64,000 nucleotides of DNA, taken from contig NZ_JASHIC010000036.1 in assembly GCF_030056705.1 (NCBI RefSeq), positions 1 through 64,000 on the forward strand, written 5' to 3'. The DNA is from Flectobacillus longus. Lineage in GTDB: Bacteria; Bacteroidota; Bacteroidia; Cytophagales; Spirosomataceae. The notes beneath the pieces were generated by a model. The model was not told where the DNA came from and ran no database searches. It worked only from the letters and a program-made list of their open reading frames with translations. Made by a program: the position numbers and the translations under genes. Shown here one piece after another: positions 8,369 through 17,542 of the stretch (its first letter is position 1; each line of letters opens with the position of its first letter).

Positions 8369-9436
8369 ATGAAGTATTTTTCTATTTGCCTCTTCATCGT
8401 TATTGCCCCATTGGCTTTCAGCCAAAACAGCCCATTTACTGAGGTGCTAAACTATTACCAAACTCATCAAAATTTTAATGGGACAGTATTGGTAGCAAAG
8501 GAAGGGAAAATAGAATTTCTGGGTGGAACTGGACTTGCCAATCGAGACACTAAAGCGAAGATTACCAATAACTCAACTTTTAGAATAGCCTCCATTACCA
8601 AAGCATTTACGGCTGTACTGATTTTACAACTCTATGAAAAAGGCAAATTAGAGTTGAATGTTCCTTTCGGTAAATATTTTCCTTCCTATAAAGGCAATGC
8701 GAAAAATGTAGCTACCATCGAAAACTTGTTAACCTACAGCTCAGGTATTCCCGACAAGGGGGCTAAGTTAGACATGAAACCCTACGAGAAACAGTTGAAA
8801 CTTGATGATTTTATCAATCTGTACTGTAGTGAAAATGTTGTTGATAAACCAGGAGAAAAAAGCATATACAGCAATGTTGAATACATTATTCTAACCAAAA
8901 TAATTGAGAACATTACAAAAAAGCCTTACGAAAGGGTTCTCCAAGAGCAAATTTTGACACCGTTAAAAATGACTCATTCGGGAATGATTCATACTCAACA
9001 TTATCCAAAGGGACTTGTGACTTCCTATTCTGTTGATGACAGTACCAAGGTTATTACAAAAGATAAACCTTACTTTGCCGAAAATTACTTCGGCGCAGGT
9101 GCGATGTATTCAACGGCTGAAGACTTATTCAAATTTGATCAAGGAATTTTTCAAGAGAAATTACTCAAACCCGCTACGACCAAACTCTTACTGAAACCCA
9201 ATCCCAAACTAGGCAATGTTGCCTTTGGTGTATGGTATGCCGATGGATATGGAACATTTAGCAAACCCTTTATTTATCGTACTGGCGGGATTTTAGGTGC
9301 AAGCTCAAACTGGATACATTCGCTGGAAGACCAAAGATGTATTTTAGTTTTGAATAATACCAACGGGACAAATCTGTACGGAATGTCTGAGCAATTGTAT
9401 TTAGTAAGCAAGGGCGAAAAACCTACCATTAAATAG
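8369..9436 (+). CDS. Serine beta-lactamase-fold hydrolase (class C/PBP-like)
   Basis: A 355-residue exported protein of the beta-lactamase-related serine hydrolase family (class C/AmpH/EstB-like). The signal peptide is residues 1-18 (ends AFSQ). The nucleophile motif SxxK is S75-I-T-K78, the YxN motif is Y167-S-N169, and a C-terminal RTGGILGASSN region takes the place of the KTG box. Such proteins act in the periplasm as esterases, D-Ala peptidases or amidases; true beta-lactamase activity is uncommon. A second, related enzyme is encoded at 16039. Substrate unknown. Confidence 0.85.
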   Translation: MKYFSICLFIVIAPLAFSQNSPFTEVLNYYQTHQNFNGTVLVAKEGKIEFLGGTGLANRDTKAKITNNSTFRIASITKAFTAVLILQLYEKGKLELNVPFGKYFPSYKGNAKNVATIENLLTYSSGIPDKGAKLDMKPYEKQLKLDDFINLYCSENVVDKPGEKSIYSNVEYIILTKIIENITKKPYERVLQEQILTPLKMTHSGMIHTQHYPKGLVTSYSVDDSTKVITKDKPYFAENYFGAGAMYSTAEDLFKFDQGIFQEKLLKPATTKLLLKPNPKLGNVAFGVWYADGYGTFSKPFIYRTGGILGASSNWIHSLEDQRCILVLNNTNGTNLYGMSEQLYLVSKGEKPTIK

Positions 9437-9475
9437 TATGATGAAAATCAAAAAGTACTAAATAAGCCTAAAGAA

Positions 9476-10246
9476 ATGATGGAATTTATTCAAGAAATAA
9501 AAAATCGAAACGAAACCTTATTCTATTTTGGTCAAGTCTGCCTTTGGGCTGGATTTGTATTTTTGGTATTCTCAACAATTTCTCCTCTAAAAATCTATGG
9601 CGTGAGCGCGTGGTACAAACCTTTTAAATTTGCCGTATCACTGGGTGTATATTCATGGACGATGGCATGGTATTGTCATTATTTACCCAATTTTAATTTA
9701 AACTTATTCAACTGGACAGTAGTAGTTTTATGGAGTTTTGAACTCATTTATATTGCCTTTCAAGCAAGTAAGGGACAACTTTCACACTATAATTTATCGA
9801 CTCCTGTTTATACAATATTGTATGGTCTAATGGCAATTGCGGCAACTGTTGTTACACTGTACACTGCTTATGTTGGATTCTTATTTTTCAATGATGACTT
9901 CCCATTACTACCAGCCTATTACCTATGGGCAATCCGATTGGGGATTATTCTCTTTGTAATTTTCTCTCTTGAAGGTTTCGCCATGGGCTCACGACTCAAT
10001 CATAGTGTAGGAGCGCTTAACGATAACTCAAATTTATGGATTATTGCATGGAGTAAAACGGTTGGGGATTTGCGAGTTGCACACTTTATCGGAATGCATG
10101 CTTTACAAGTACTGCCAATCGTTTCCTTTTATTTCTTAAAAGATACCAAACTTACTGTGGGGCTTGCCCTAATATACGGGCTTCTCTCCTTAAGTACGCT
10201 TATTCAAGCTTTACAAGGCAAGCCTTTTCTCAAAAGCTTCTTATAA
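9476..10246 (+). CDS. Hypothetical seven-helix membrane protein
   Basis: A 256-residue integral membrane protein with about seven hydrophobic segments (residues 17-38, 47-66, 76-95, 107-133, 145-165, 195-220 and 225-245). It may start at either of two adjacent ATGs (9476 or 9479). It has conserved-looking polar residues within the membrane (SAWYKPFKFAVSLGVYSWT, HFIGMHALQVLP), including histidines that could bind a cofactor. I know similar uncharacterised proteins in Bacteroidota but no function. It follows the serine hydrolase by 39 bases and may share its transcript. Confidence 0.7.
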   Translation: MMEFIQEIKNRNETLFYFGQVCLWAGFVFLVFSTISPLKIYGVSAWYKPFKFAVSLGVYSWTMAWYCHYLPNFNLNLFNWTVVVLWSFELIYIAFQASKGQLSHYNLSTPVYTILYGLMAIAATVVTLYTAYVGFLFFNDDFPLLPAYYLWAIRLGIILFVIFSLEGFAMGSRLNHSVGALNDNSNLWIIAWSKTVGDLRVAHFIGMHALQVLPIVSFYFLKDTKLTVGLALIYGLLSLSTLIQALQGKPFLKSFL

Positions 10247-10431
10247 CTTTATCCCTTTTTAGATACTTTGTATTCTTTGGGTCAATGAGACAGTGGATAT
10301 CGCTTTGACCTAATTTTGTTTTTATAGTTTGAACCGTTTCCAACAATATTGAGCTTTCTTTGAAAAGAAAAAATTACTTCGTTAAATTGTAGAAAGTTGT
10401 CCATCATGAACCTCTAATCTTCAAAATCCAA

Positions 10432-11496
10432 ATGACATCTTTCAAAACAACTATCACTTTTAGCCTTTTTACACTATTATCTTCTTGTTTTGGACAATGG
10501 AAAACACAAGAAAATAACTCAGCGCCTATCGTGGTAAAATCCTTTAAGACAACTGGGCTTGTACCAGATTTTGATACGACTTTAGTAAGTCAATACATCA
10601 GGAGTATCTTTCAAGATTCAAAAGGGAATTTGTGGTTTGGCACCATTGGTGATGGCGTGGTACGTTATGACAAAAAAAACTTGCAATATTTTTCAAACAC
10701 AGAAGGATTTATTTCAAAAAGCGTTTTTGCCATAAATGAAGACCATCAAGGAAATATATGGTTTGGAACAGACCACGGAGTCTATCGATACGATGGTAAA
10801 ACCTTTCGAAACTTTAATCAAAAAGACGGACTCGAGCATTTAGATATCAGTCGTAGAAGTATCCTTGTAGACAAATCTGGTAAAATTTGGGTAGGCACTC
10901 ATAGAGGCGTGTATCAATATAATGCCGAGGCAGACCAGCAAGAGAAGCCCAGTTTTAGTCAATTTTCATTACTACCAGAAATCAACACAGCCGATATATT
11001 TGAAGATAAAACTGGAAATATTTGGTTCGCCTCCCCGAATCAAGGAGTTTTTAAATATGATGGAAAAACAATCACAAATTTTAATAAAAAAGCCCAATTA
11101 GGAGAAAACTACGCAGGAGGAATTGCGCAAGACCCAGCAGGTAATATGTGGTTTGTGTTCAAAAATGGAATCTGTAAATATGACGGTAAAACATTGACAG
11201 AATATACCGCTAAAGATGGCTTAGGAGGAACTGAGTTTTGGGGCATATTAATAGAGAAATCTGGGATAATCTGGATTACTGCCAGAGGTAGCACCACTAG
11301 ATTCAATCCATCCATTCCATTACCAAACCCTAAGGCATTTAGTGTATTCACTTCTGCGGATGGATTTACTTGTTGTGTACAAAGTATGTTTCAAGATCAA
11401 TCAGGTCATGTATGGTGGGGTACGGGTCAAGGATTATATAATTTTGATAAAACAAGATTTTATCAGGTAAAGCGTAATGGACCTTGGCAAAATTAG
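10432..11496 (+). CDS. Two-component-regulator propeller (Reg_prop) lipoprotein without a kinase
   Basis: A 354-residue exported protein. The N-terminus MTSFKTTITFSLFTLLSSC is a lipoprotein signal with the cysteine at residue 19. The body is a series of about six propeller repeats, each with a D-x-x-G-N-x-W-F/I/V-G-T core (SKGNLWFGT, HQGNIWFGT, KSGKIWVGT, KTGNIWFAS, PAGNMWFVF and SGHVWWGT). In hybrid two-component systems such propellers form the periplasmic sensor, but here the protein ends after the propeller with no membrane helix or kinase. It may bind a ligand or scaffold another protein on the membrane. Confidence 0.8.
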   Translation: MTSFKTTITFSLFTLLSSCFGQWKTQENNSAPIVVKSFKTTGLVPDFDTTLVSQYIRSIFQDSKGNLWFGTIGDGVVRYDKKNLQYFSNTEGFISKSVFAINEDHQGNIWFGTDHGVYRYDGKTFRNFNQKDGLEHLDISRRSILVDKSGKIWVGTHRGVYQYNAEADQQEKPSFSQFSLLPEINTADIFEDKTGNIWFASPNQGVFKYDGKTITNFNKKAQLGENYAGGIAQDPAGNMWFVFKNGICKYDGKTLTEYTAKDGLGGTEFWGILIEKSGIIWITARGSTTRFNPSIPLPNPKAFSVFTSADGFTCCVQSMFQDQSGHVWWGTGQGLYNFDKTRFYQVKRNGPWQN

Positions 11497-11530
11497 GTAT
11501 TGCCTGTATTGGATTGCAACTGACTCGCTG

Positions 11531-11597
11531 GTGCTGGATTCCTTTGCTAGTGCTGGATTCATATCCAACACCGACCATTTCTAAGGATTTTATCCGT
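11531..11597 (+). repeat. Double-hairpin repeat family 1, copy D (partly duplicated)
   Basis: GTGCTGGATTCCTTTGC (11531-11547) is followed by a second GTGCTGGAT (11550-11558) that pairs with ATCCAACAC (11563-11571; one C-A mismatch, which would be a G-U pair in an RNA read from the opposite strand). AGGAT-TTT-ATCC (11584-11595) is the second hairpin. The doubled left arm suggests slippage or nested insertion. Confidence 0.65.
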
Positions 11598-11714
11598 TTT
11601 GTATCGATATAATTATTTTGCCGATTCAATTATAACTTCATAAGCTACTTTTTCTAAATTAGTGCAGAAATTAATACTTCTACCAAAAAAAGTTAACTTT
11701 TAACCGTAACTCAA

Positions 11715-12272
11715 ATGAAAATATTTCTTACACTTAAACATTGGCAACTTTTCGTAATTTCCTTCGGGTTACCAATCATTTTTCAAATCATTGCACTAGT
11801 ATCAATTTTTGCAAGTAAATCCCCAGCTAACTTTTTTTATATTTCTTATCTCTTCCCGCTTTTGACGCTTGTATTCATGGGTACGTATTTTGGTTGGTTT
11901 TATGCTGTTGGCACCAATTTACACCAAAAATTACCTCCCTCTGTAAAAATGAATCTAACGCTCTTCAAAACCTTTTTGGTTTTCCCAGTAATTTATATTG
12001 GATTTATATGCTTTTTTATTTTTAACATAAGCCAGTCGGTTGAGCCAAATTTCATGCTTCTGTTCATGATATTTCCTCTTCACCTATTTTCAATGATTTG
12101 TGTATTCTACTGCATATATTTTGTTGCAAAGGTTTTAAAAACGGTAGAAAGTCAAGAAAAGGTAAGTTTTGGTGATTGTTTAGGAGATTTTTTCCTGATA
12201 TGGTTTTTCTTTATTGGAATTTGGGTCATTCAGCCAAGAATTAATGCGCTATCTCAAAACGATGTTGCATAA
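11715..12272 (+). CDS. Hypothetical four-helix membrane protein
   Basis: A 185-residue protein with four strong hydrophobic segments (about residues 10-32, 38-62, 90-110 and 118-142) and a fifth near 158-176. It lacks recognisable motifs. The ATG at 11715 follows a short AT-rich leader. It resembles uncharacterised small membrane proteins common in Bacteroidota. Single gene, no obvious partner. Confidence 0.65.
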   Translation: MKIFLTLKHWQLFVISFGLPIIFQIIALVSIFASKSPANFFYISYLFPLLTLVFMGTYFGWFYAVGTNLHQKLPPSVKMNLTLFKTFLVFPVIYIGFICFFIFNISQSVEPNFMLLFMIFPLHLFSMICVFYCIYFVAKVLKTVESQEKVSFGDCLGDFFLIWFFFIGIWVIQPRINALSQNDVA

Positions 12273-12336
12273 CAATTTATAACATAGGTAAAAATTACGG
12301 ATGAATATTTTTCAGTTTTAAAACTGCTGAAAAAAT

Positions 12337-12360
12337 TAGTCCAAGAATAAGTCTTGAACT
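12337..12360 (+). repeat. TAGTCCAAGA-TAAGTCTT repeat, copy 1
   Basis: This 24-base segment matches 54649-54672 at 22 of 24 positions. It carries a small inverted repeat (CAAGA/TCTTG) and lies downstream of a gene, just after a TTTTTCAG/CTGAAAAA hairpin. Too short to classify further. Confidence 0.4.
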
Positions 12361-12421
12361 AGGTATAGAATCCTGAAGATATCATCAACCTCTTACGCCA
12401 AAACCTTCCATCAAATCATTT

Positions 12422-13462
12422 ATGAATAAAGCACCACTCCTTTTACTCCTTTTTTGTCTATTGGGTTGCCAGAAAGACAAACAGCGTCCCGAACAAAAGA
12501 TATTTGATAGAATCCTATTTGTATATCATTTAAAAGAATCCGTAGAAGCAAATACATGGACGACATTCGATGATCCTCAATATGATGTGCCATTGATATA
12601 CTTCACTGATTCGAGTTCTTATGTGGCAAATCCTACCGAAAAATTCCTCAAAACTTTCAAATCTGAACTCGTATTAGAGGATGGCACTATCAAAATTTAC
12701 AAAACTCAAAAAAGAGTGGATGACTCTCCTTTTCACATGGAGACAGGCATGACTTTGGGCGACCCTACCCCTGAGTTTAATTACCATTCACCATTTATGA
12801 TGTGCAGTAGTTTTGAAGAAACCGTCAAAACCATTCCAGATGTTGGCTCTACGGATGAATGGACTACCATGATTATTCACGAATATTTTCACGGTTTTCA
12901 GTATAAGCACAAACCTTATATGGATTATTATGAGAACGAAATCGTTCAAGTCCAGCCAGATAGTTTGACGACTTTCTACAAAAAACTCCCTTGGTTTAAA
13001 CAATCAATCGATGCCGAAAACCAGTTACTACTCGATGCAATTGCTGAAAAAGATAGTATCCAAACAAAGAGGCTAATTCAGGCTTTTTGGGATAAACGAA
13101 AACAAAGAAGATGGCAATTTCAACAGAAACATAAATTTAGCCTTGACAAATTTGAAAAGTGTTATGAAACTATGGAAGGAACTGCCAGATATGTTGAATT
13201 TTCGTTATACAAGGATTTTGCTAATAGAAAACCCGATGAAAGTTTGCTAAAATCTGATAGCTCTTTTAAATCATTTGCGAAATTCAAGAACTATAATCTT
13301 CAAAAGGATAAGTGGTTGTATTTGACTGACAAAACTACCTACTTTTACGCCACTGGTTTCAATATGGCTCGCTTACTAGACAAACTAGGTATCGAGTACA
13401 AATCAAGACTTTTTAAAGATGGTAAAATTTCGTTGGAAGATATCCTGAGAGAAAAGTATTGA
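12422..13462 (+). CDS. Lipoprotein with HExxH zinc-protease-like motif
   Basis: A 346-residue lipoprotein: the signal ends at LLGC (cysteine 16), followed by a charged linker. It contains H153-E-Y-F-H157 within IIHEYFHGFQ, the zincin motif, and a downstream ETMEGTARYVE segment whose E252 or E259 could be the third zinc ligand in a gluzincin arrangement. This suggests a membrane-anchored metallopeptidase or peptidase-like protein facing the periplasm or cell surface. I cannot match it to a named peptidase family, and no inhibitor-like prodomain is seen. The protease role is inference from the motif. Confidence 0.7.
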   Translation: MNKAPLLLLLFCLLGCQKDKQRPEQKIFDRILFVYHLKESVEANTWTTFDDPQYDVPLIYFTDSSSYVANPTEKFLKTFKSELVLEDGTIKIYKTQKRVDDSPFHMETGMTLGDPTPEFNYHSPFMMCSSFEETVKTIPDVGSTDEWTTMIIHEYFHGFQYKHKPYMDYYENEIVQVQPDSLTTFYKKLPWFKQSIDAENQLLLDAIAEKDSIQTKRLIQAFWDKRKQRRWQFQQKHKFSLDKFEKCYETMEGTARYVEFSLYKDFANRKPDESLLKSDSSFKSFAKFKNYNLQKDKWLYLTDKTTYFYATGFNMARLLDKLGIEYKSRLFKDGKISLEDILREKY

Positions 13463-13499
13463 TTACCTAAAAGCTTATAAAGCTTAAGAGGCGACACAA

Positions 13500-13631
13500 A
13501 TGAGTAAATCTACACCCCTAAAAAGTAATTCTAAAAAGCAAAGTCAGGTACATGCTCATGAAAATGACGAAGAAGGATTCTTTGATTGTATACTCAAGAG
13601 TTATAAAAAACTCACGAATACCATATTTTAA
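13500..13631 (+). CDS. Possible 43-residue small protein
   Basis: A short frame from ATG 13500 to TAA 13629-13631, preceded by AAGAGG nine bases upstream, which is a better ribosome site than most in this window. The product is polar: MSKSTPLKSNSKKQSQ, then a His/Asp/Glu-rich stretch, then a lysine-rich helix. It lies 38 bases after the HExxH lipoprotein. It may be a genuine small gene or the chance product of an intergenic region. Confidence 0.35.
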   Translation: MSKSTPLKSNSKKQSQVHAHENDEEGFFDCILKSYKKLTNTIF

Positions 13632-13728
13632 AATTACAATTTAGATATGTAGTTTTGATTTCATACTCAAATATAGATTATTTATATAGCTCTAAAATTG
13701 AATGTAAAAATCATAAAAGATATTATTG

Positions 13729-14424
13729 ATGAGGCTTTTAATGAGGAATTTTTCACAATTATCTTTAGCAGTATTGATATTTTGTCTTCTACCTGCCTGT
13801 CAGAACAAGGGTACGAAAAATACATTCCTTGAGTCGAAAGAAAACTCCCAAAGAGTTGATTTTGAACTTCCTAAACCCTTTGGGCAAATTTCTATTTCCT
13901 TGCCTCAGCGATATGATACCGTATTTCATTGGGTTGATTATTCGGACTGTTCCTCATGCCACAAAGTTAAGTATCGTGCTCAGTCAAAGCATTTTATTAT
14001 CCAGCATGAATCAGGATTTATCTCAGAAAAAATACCAGAAGATTCGATAGAAAGGTTTACGATTAACCATCATCTAAACCTCGAAAATCTAAAAGTAGAT
14101 GACAAAACATCTATAAAAAGCACTCACAAGCAACTAACCCTAGCAAATATGAATTTCTGGCAGGAGATATGCATGGACTGCCAATACATAAAATTTGATA
14201 CCATAACCCAAATAGGCTCTCATACTTTTTCGGTATTTGGACTTGAGGGATATGATTCAATTCAAAAAAGATGGACGAAATTTACAATCGCAAAGACTTA
14301 CATCCACGGAAACTCCTTAGAATTTAGATTTGAGCTAGCTACCAAACGAAATGATGAGCAACAAGAATATTTCTTCAAAAATTCGATGTATTACCTACAA
14401 TCAATTCAATTTGAAACTCATTAA
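13729..14424 (+). CDS. Hypothetical lipoprotein with CxxC motif
   Basis: A 231-residue lipoprotein from the ATG at 13729 (a TTG lies just before; an ATG four codons later is also possible). The signal ends LPAC. After the anchor come SDCSSCHKVKYRAQ (a CxxCH-like motif, more likely a metal or disulfide site than a haem site because the rest does not resemble a cytochrome) and a second cysteine pair, CMDC, near residue 147. It is beta-rich and unrecognised. The four cysteines could form two disulfides or one zinc site. Confidence 0.6.
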   Translation: MRLLMRNFSQLSLAVLIFCLLPACQNKGTKNTFLESKENSQRVDFELPKPFGQISISLPQRYDTVFHWVDYSDCSSCHKVKYRAQSKHFIIQHESGFISEKIPEDSIERFTINHHLNLENLKVDDKTSIKSTHKQLTLANMNFWQEICMDCQYIKFDTITQIGSHTFSVFGLEGYDSIQKRWTKFTIAKTYIHGNSLEFRFELATKRNDEQQEYFFKNSMYYLQSIQFETH

Positions 14425-14544
14425 CCTCCCATTCTTCAGTTCAAGATTTCAATAAAATTACCTAATTTGTAACAGTATTAAGTTATTAATCATTGGGTAT
14501 TTTAACCGCTTACTTCTTTCTAATCAAGGTAGTAAAATATATTT

Positions 14545-14985
14545 ATGTTAATAGAAATTTGTAAAAAGACTCAGTATGCTTGTGAATACAGCATTACCAG
14601 AGATGATACAACTCAAGAGCATTTTACGCTTGAGACAAAGACTTATTTTTTACATGATATTTGTCACTATGTGGTCGAAAAGCAACTTCAGTTCAATAAA
14701 GGCTTCTGGGGAATGCTTTCAATCGGGCATTCGCTTCAAGAGCTTTTCGGAAAAGAAAACCCTTTGACTCCTGAACTTCGATTTATTGAGCAGATTGTTG
14801 GACCTATACAATCTGTATATGCTGGGCATTTGCCAAAACAGAAATTTTCTCAATTCATCAATCATCTGAATTTTGAAATATCCGACCTCCGCTTAGATAA
14901 TTGCCTCGAAGAAATAGCAACTATTCAAAATCACTGGAGAAATCTTGAAATTGGCAAGTCTATCACTCTTACATGGACTTTATAA
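14545..14985 (+). CDS. Hypothetical cytoplasmic protein
   Basis: A 146-residue soluble protein without signal peptide. The sequence from EHFTLETKTYFLHDICHYVVEKQL to GFWGMLSIGHSLQELFG is typical of an uncharacterised conserved Bacteroidota protein with mixed alpha/beta character. No active site is evident. It lies 60 bases before the PhzF gene on the same strand and may be co-transcribed. Confidence 0.6.
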   Translation: MLIEICKKTQYACEYSITRDDTTQEHFTLETKTYFLHDICHYVVEKQLQFNKGFWGMLSIGHSLQELFGKENPLTPELRFIEQIVGPIQSVYAGHLPKQKFSQFINHLNFEISDLRLDNCLEEIATIQNHWRNLEIGKSITLTWTL

Positions 14986-15044
14986 ATGGAATGAAAAGAA
15001 TTTTGCTCACTAAAATAAAGTACTGAATAATATTGATCATCAAC

Positions 15045-15833
15045 ATGAAGCTAGATTTATATCAAATAGATGCGTTTACTGACAGAGTCTTTGGAGGCAA
15101 CCCTGCGTGTGTGGTACCTCTTGAAAATTGGTTACCTGACGATTTATTAATGAAAATTACACAAGAAAATGCTGTCGCAGAAACTGCTTTTTTTGTACAA
15201 CACAAAGACTATATTCATTTAAGATGGTTTACTCCCGAAATCGAAATGGACTTATGTGGTCATGCGACCTTGGCAACGGCTCATTGTCTCAAAACAATGC
15301 TTGGGTATTCTTCAGATATTATTCAATTTGAAACACTCAGTGGTAGGTTGAAAGTGGTAGTCGACGGTGATTTATATCGAATGGATTTTCCTTTAAGAAT
15401 GCCTACAAAGGCAGCATTACCTGAGATTATCTCCCAATCCTTGAGTATTCAACCTAAGGAGATATTCAAATCAAGAGACTATGTGTTAGTTTATGAAAGC
15501 GAGAAGGACATCAAGAATATACAAATTAATAGGCAAATATTTGACCAAATAAACCTCGACCCAGGTGGGGTAATTGTCACTGCCAGAGGGTTAAAAGATG
15601 ATTTTGTCTCCAGATTTTTTACTCCTCAAGCTTCTATACTCGAAGATCCTGTCACAGGCTCAGCTCACTGTTCATTGATTCCATTTTGGGCAGAAAGATT
15701 AGGAAAAAATGTACTTGAAGCCTCACAAATTTCAGACAGGAACGGTAAGTTGTATTGTGAAAACCTTGGAGATAGAGTAATTATCAGTGGAAAAGCTAGA
15801 ACTTACTCCGTTGGAACACTTTGGACTGAATAA
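15045..15833 (+). CDS. PhzF-family isomerase/epimerase
   Basis: A 262-residue enzyme of the PhzF/diaminopimelate-epimerase fold. The start is set at the ATG at 15045, giving MKLDLYQIDAFTDRVFGGNPACVV, the standard PhzF N-terminus. Motifs seen are GNPACVV, ENAVAETAFF (catalytic Glu of the family), LCGHATLATAHCL and the C-terminal DPVTGSAHCSLIPFWAE. PhzF isomerises trans-2,3-dihydro-3-hydroxyanthranilate in phenazine synthesis, but most homologues without other phz genes, as here, have unknown substrates. Cytoplasmic, probably dimeric. Confidence 0.88.
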   Translation: MKLDLYQIDAFTDRVFGGNPACVVPLENWLPDDLLMKITQENAVAETAFFVQHKDYIHLRWFTPEIEMDLCGHATLATAHCLKTMLGYSSDIIQFETLSGRLKVVVDGDLYRMDFPLRMPTKAALPEIISQSLSIQPKEIFKSRDYVLVYESEKDIKNIQINRQIFDQINLDPGGVIVTARGLKDDFVSRFFTPQASILEDPVTGSAHCSLIPFWAERLGKNVLEASQISDRNGKLYCENLGDRVIISGKARTYSVGTLWTE

Positions 15834-16038
15834 TTCTCGTTTTTATCGTTTGTATTGAAATCCAGCTTTATTTTTTTTACAACAGATATATACGATTTTC
15901 CATCTTTATACAAACATCACAATATTTTATGAAGGCAAAAACCATTCAAATCATGCATTCATATTTTTTTTAGCATCTCTTTTTTGCCATTCCAAAATAG
16001 GTGTCAATATGACCTTTAGCATAACCTAATTAATCACC

Positions 16039-17121
16039 ATGAAAAATATCCTTCTCCTTGCTTGCCTACTCACCTCTTGTATTTGTAAAGGACAAATCAA
16101 CGTTGCCTACGCAGACTCCCTTAGAAAACACTACCATATACCTGAGTTGAGTTATGCAGTCGTGGATGCTAAAACTGTTTTGGAGATAGCAGCATTAGGA
16201 AAACACTCGATTCAACTTACCGATACAGCCAGCTTGAACGACCGTTTCCATATTGGCTCAAATACAAAAGCTATGACGGCATTCATTATTGCCAAATATG
16301 TAGAAAAAGGAAAACTCAATTGGAACACCAAATTTTTTGACCTGTTCCCGAGCTGGAAATCTAAGAGCAAACCAGAATATGCCAAAATGACCCTTCAGGA
16401 TTTACTGTCACACAGAGCTGGGATTTTACCATTTCAAGGGGAAGATGACCCACAAATCCCTGATTTTAAAGGAAATAATATTCAAAAAAGAAAACAGTTT
16501 GCTCAATTCGTCCTTACATTTTCACCTGTAAAAATAGATAATGAGCATCCTTTTGTTTATTCAAATGCAGGTTATACCCTTGCAACACTTATGGTAGAAA
16601 AGGTTACGGGTAAAAGTTGGGAGCAGTTAGTGGATCAGGTCTTTAATCAGGATTTAAAACTCAATGTAAAACTCTCATGGCCTGAAAATCAAACCAATAA
16701 AGATACATGGGGGCACCTCACCGAAAATGACGTACTTACGCCCGTTCCATCAAAAAATGATTTTCATCTGGATTTCACCGAACCCGCAGGAGACCTCAAT
16801 ATAAAGTTAACAGACTATATAAAATTCATTCAAATGAACCTTGACGGACTTGAAGGGCATAATAACTATCTGACAGCAAGAACATACAACCTAATTCATA
16901 AAGGAATCAAAAATTATTCGCTAGGCTGGTTTAATATTTATGAAAACAATAAAGAGTTATCTGTTCATTCTGGTACTGGCGCTTTTACTTACTTTAGTCT
17001 AGTACATATCGATCGTATAAAACTTCGAGCCTATATCATTTTTACCAATTCATTCAACAATAATACACAACAAGGAGTAAGACTTATTATGCGAAAACTA
17101 AAAGAGAGTTATGGGTATTAA
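16039..17121 (+). CDS. Serine beta-lactamase-fold hydrolase
   Basis: A 360-residue exported protein of the class C beta-lactamase-related family. The signal peptide is about residues 1-19 (MKNILLLACLLTSCICKGQ; a lipobox-like cysteine is possible). SxxK is S74-N-T-K77, YxN is Y174-S-N176, and HSGTGAFT near residue 313 replaces the KTG box. Clearly a paralogue type of the enzyme at 8369 but divergent in sequence. Probably a periplasmic peptidase or esterase. It slightly overlaps an in-frame start of the next small gene. Confidence 0.85.
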   Translation: MKNILLLACLLTSCICKGQINVAYADSLRKHYHIPELSYAVVDAKTVLEIAALGKHSIQLTDTASLNDRFHIGSNTKAMTAFIIAKYVEKGKLNWNTKFFDLFPSWKSKSKPEYAKMTLQDLLSHRAGILPFQGEDDPQIPDFKGNNIQKRKQFAQFVLTFSPVKIDNEHPFVYSNAGYTLATLMVEKVTGKSWEQLVDQVFNQDLKLNVKLSWPENQTNKDTWGHLTENDVLTPVPSKNDFHLDFTEPAGDLNIKLTDYIKFIQMNLDGLEGHNNYLTARTYNLIHKGIKNYSLGWFNIYENNKELSVHSGTGAFTYFSLVHIDRIKLRAYIIFTNSFNNNTQQGVRLIMRKLKESYGY

Positions 17122-17131
17122 GTTGGTATAT

Positions 17132-17514
17132 ATGCATAGAATTATTTCTTCATCTTTTTTAGCGATTTTGATCGCTCTATTAATGTACGTTTTGGAGAGC
17201 TATCAGAATAAGCTTCAAATCATGATTTTTAATAAAACTGTATATGCTCTCGATTCTCTTGAATTTGAGGGTCACTACTTTCACTTGGCAAATTCAGATT
17301 CCTTGACGCTTAATAACTGCGAAAGCATTTCTGTTCAAGATAGCATACCACTGGGTTTGCCACAGGCAAAATAAATGGACATGGTAGACTAAATTACAAT
17401 TTTCCTATTTGTGGAAATGGAATAATAAAAATCGTTAACGGAATACATAAGTACGATGTAACTCTTCGCTCGAAGCAAGACTCAACATTACTCATCTGGC
17501 AAAAGCATCAATAA
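17132..17514 (+). pseudogene. Small membrane-anchored protein gene with an apparent frameshift
   Basis: The first part (ATG 17132 to TAA 17372-17374) encodes an N-terminal membrane anchor followed by a soluble segment ending PLGLPQAK. Immediately at that point a second frame is open: from AAA at 17368 it reads KINGHGRLNYNFPICGNG and continues to a stop at 17512-17514 with sensible composition. One base lost or gained near 17362-17370 (CACAGGCAAAATAA) would join both into one protein of about 127 residues. This is a frameshifted gene, a sequencing error, or less likely a recoding site. Function unknown. Confidence 0.55.
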
Positions 17515-17542
17515 TATTCAACAGTGATAAAACCTTTTACTT

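Noticed and set aside
13969-13983. CxxCH in the lipoprotein at 13729 as a haem site
   Set aside because: The motif SDCSSCHK lies in a protein without cytochrome-like length or a Met ligand region; a disulfide or metal site is more plausible.
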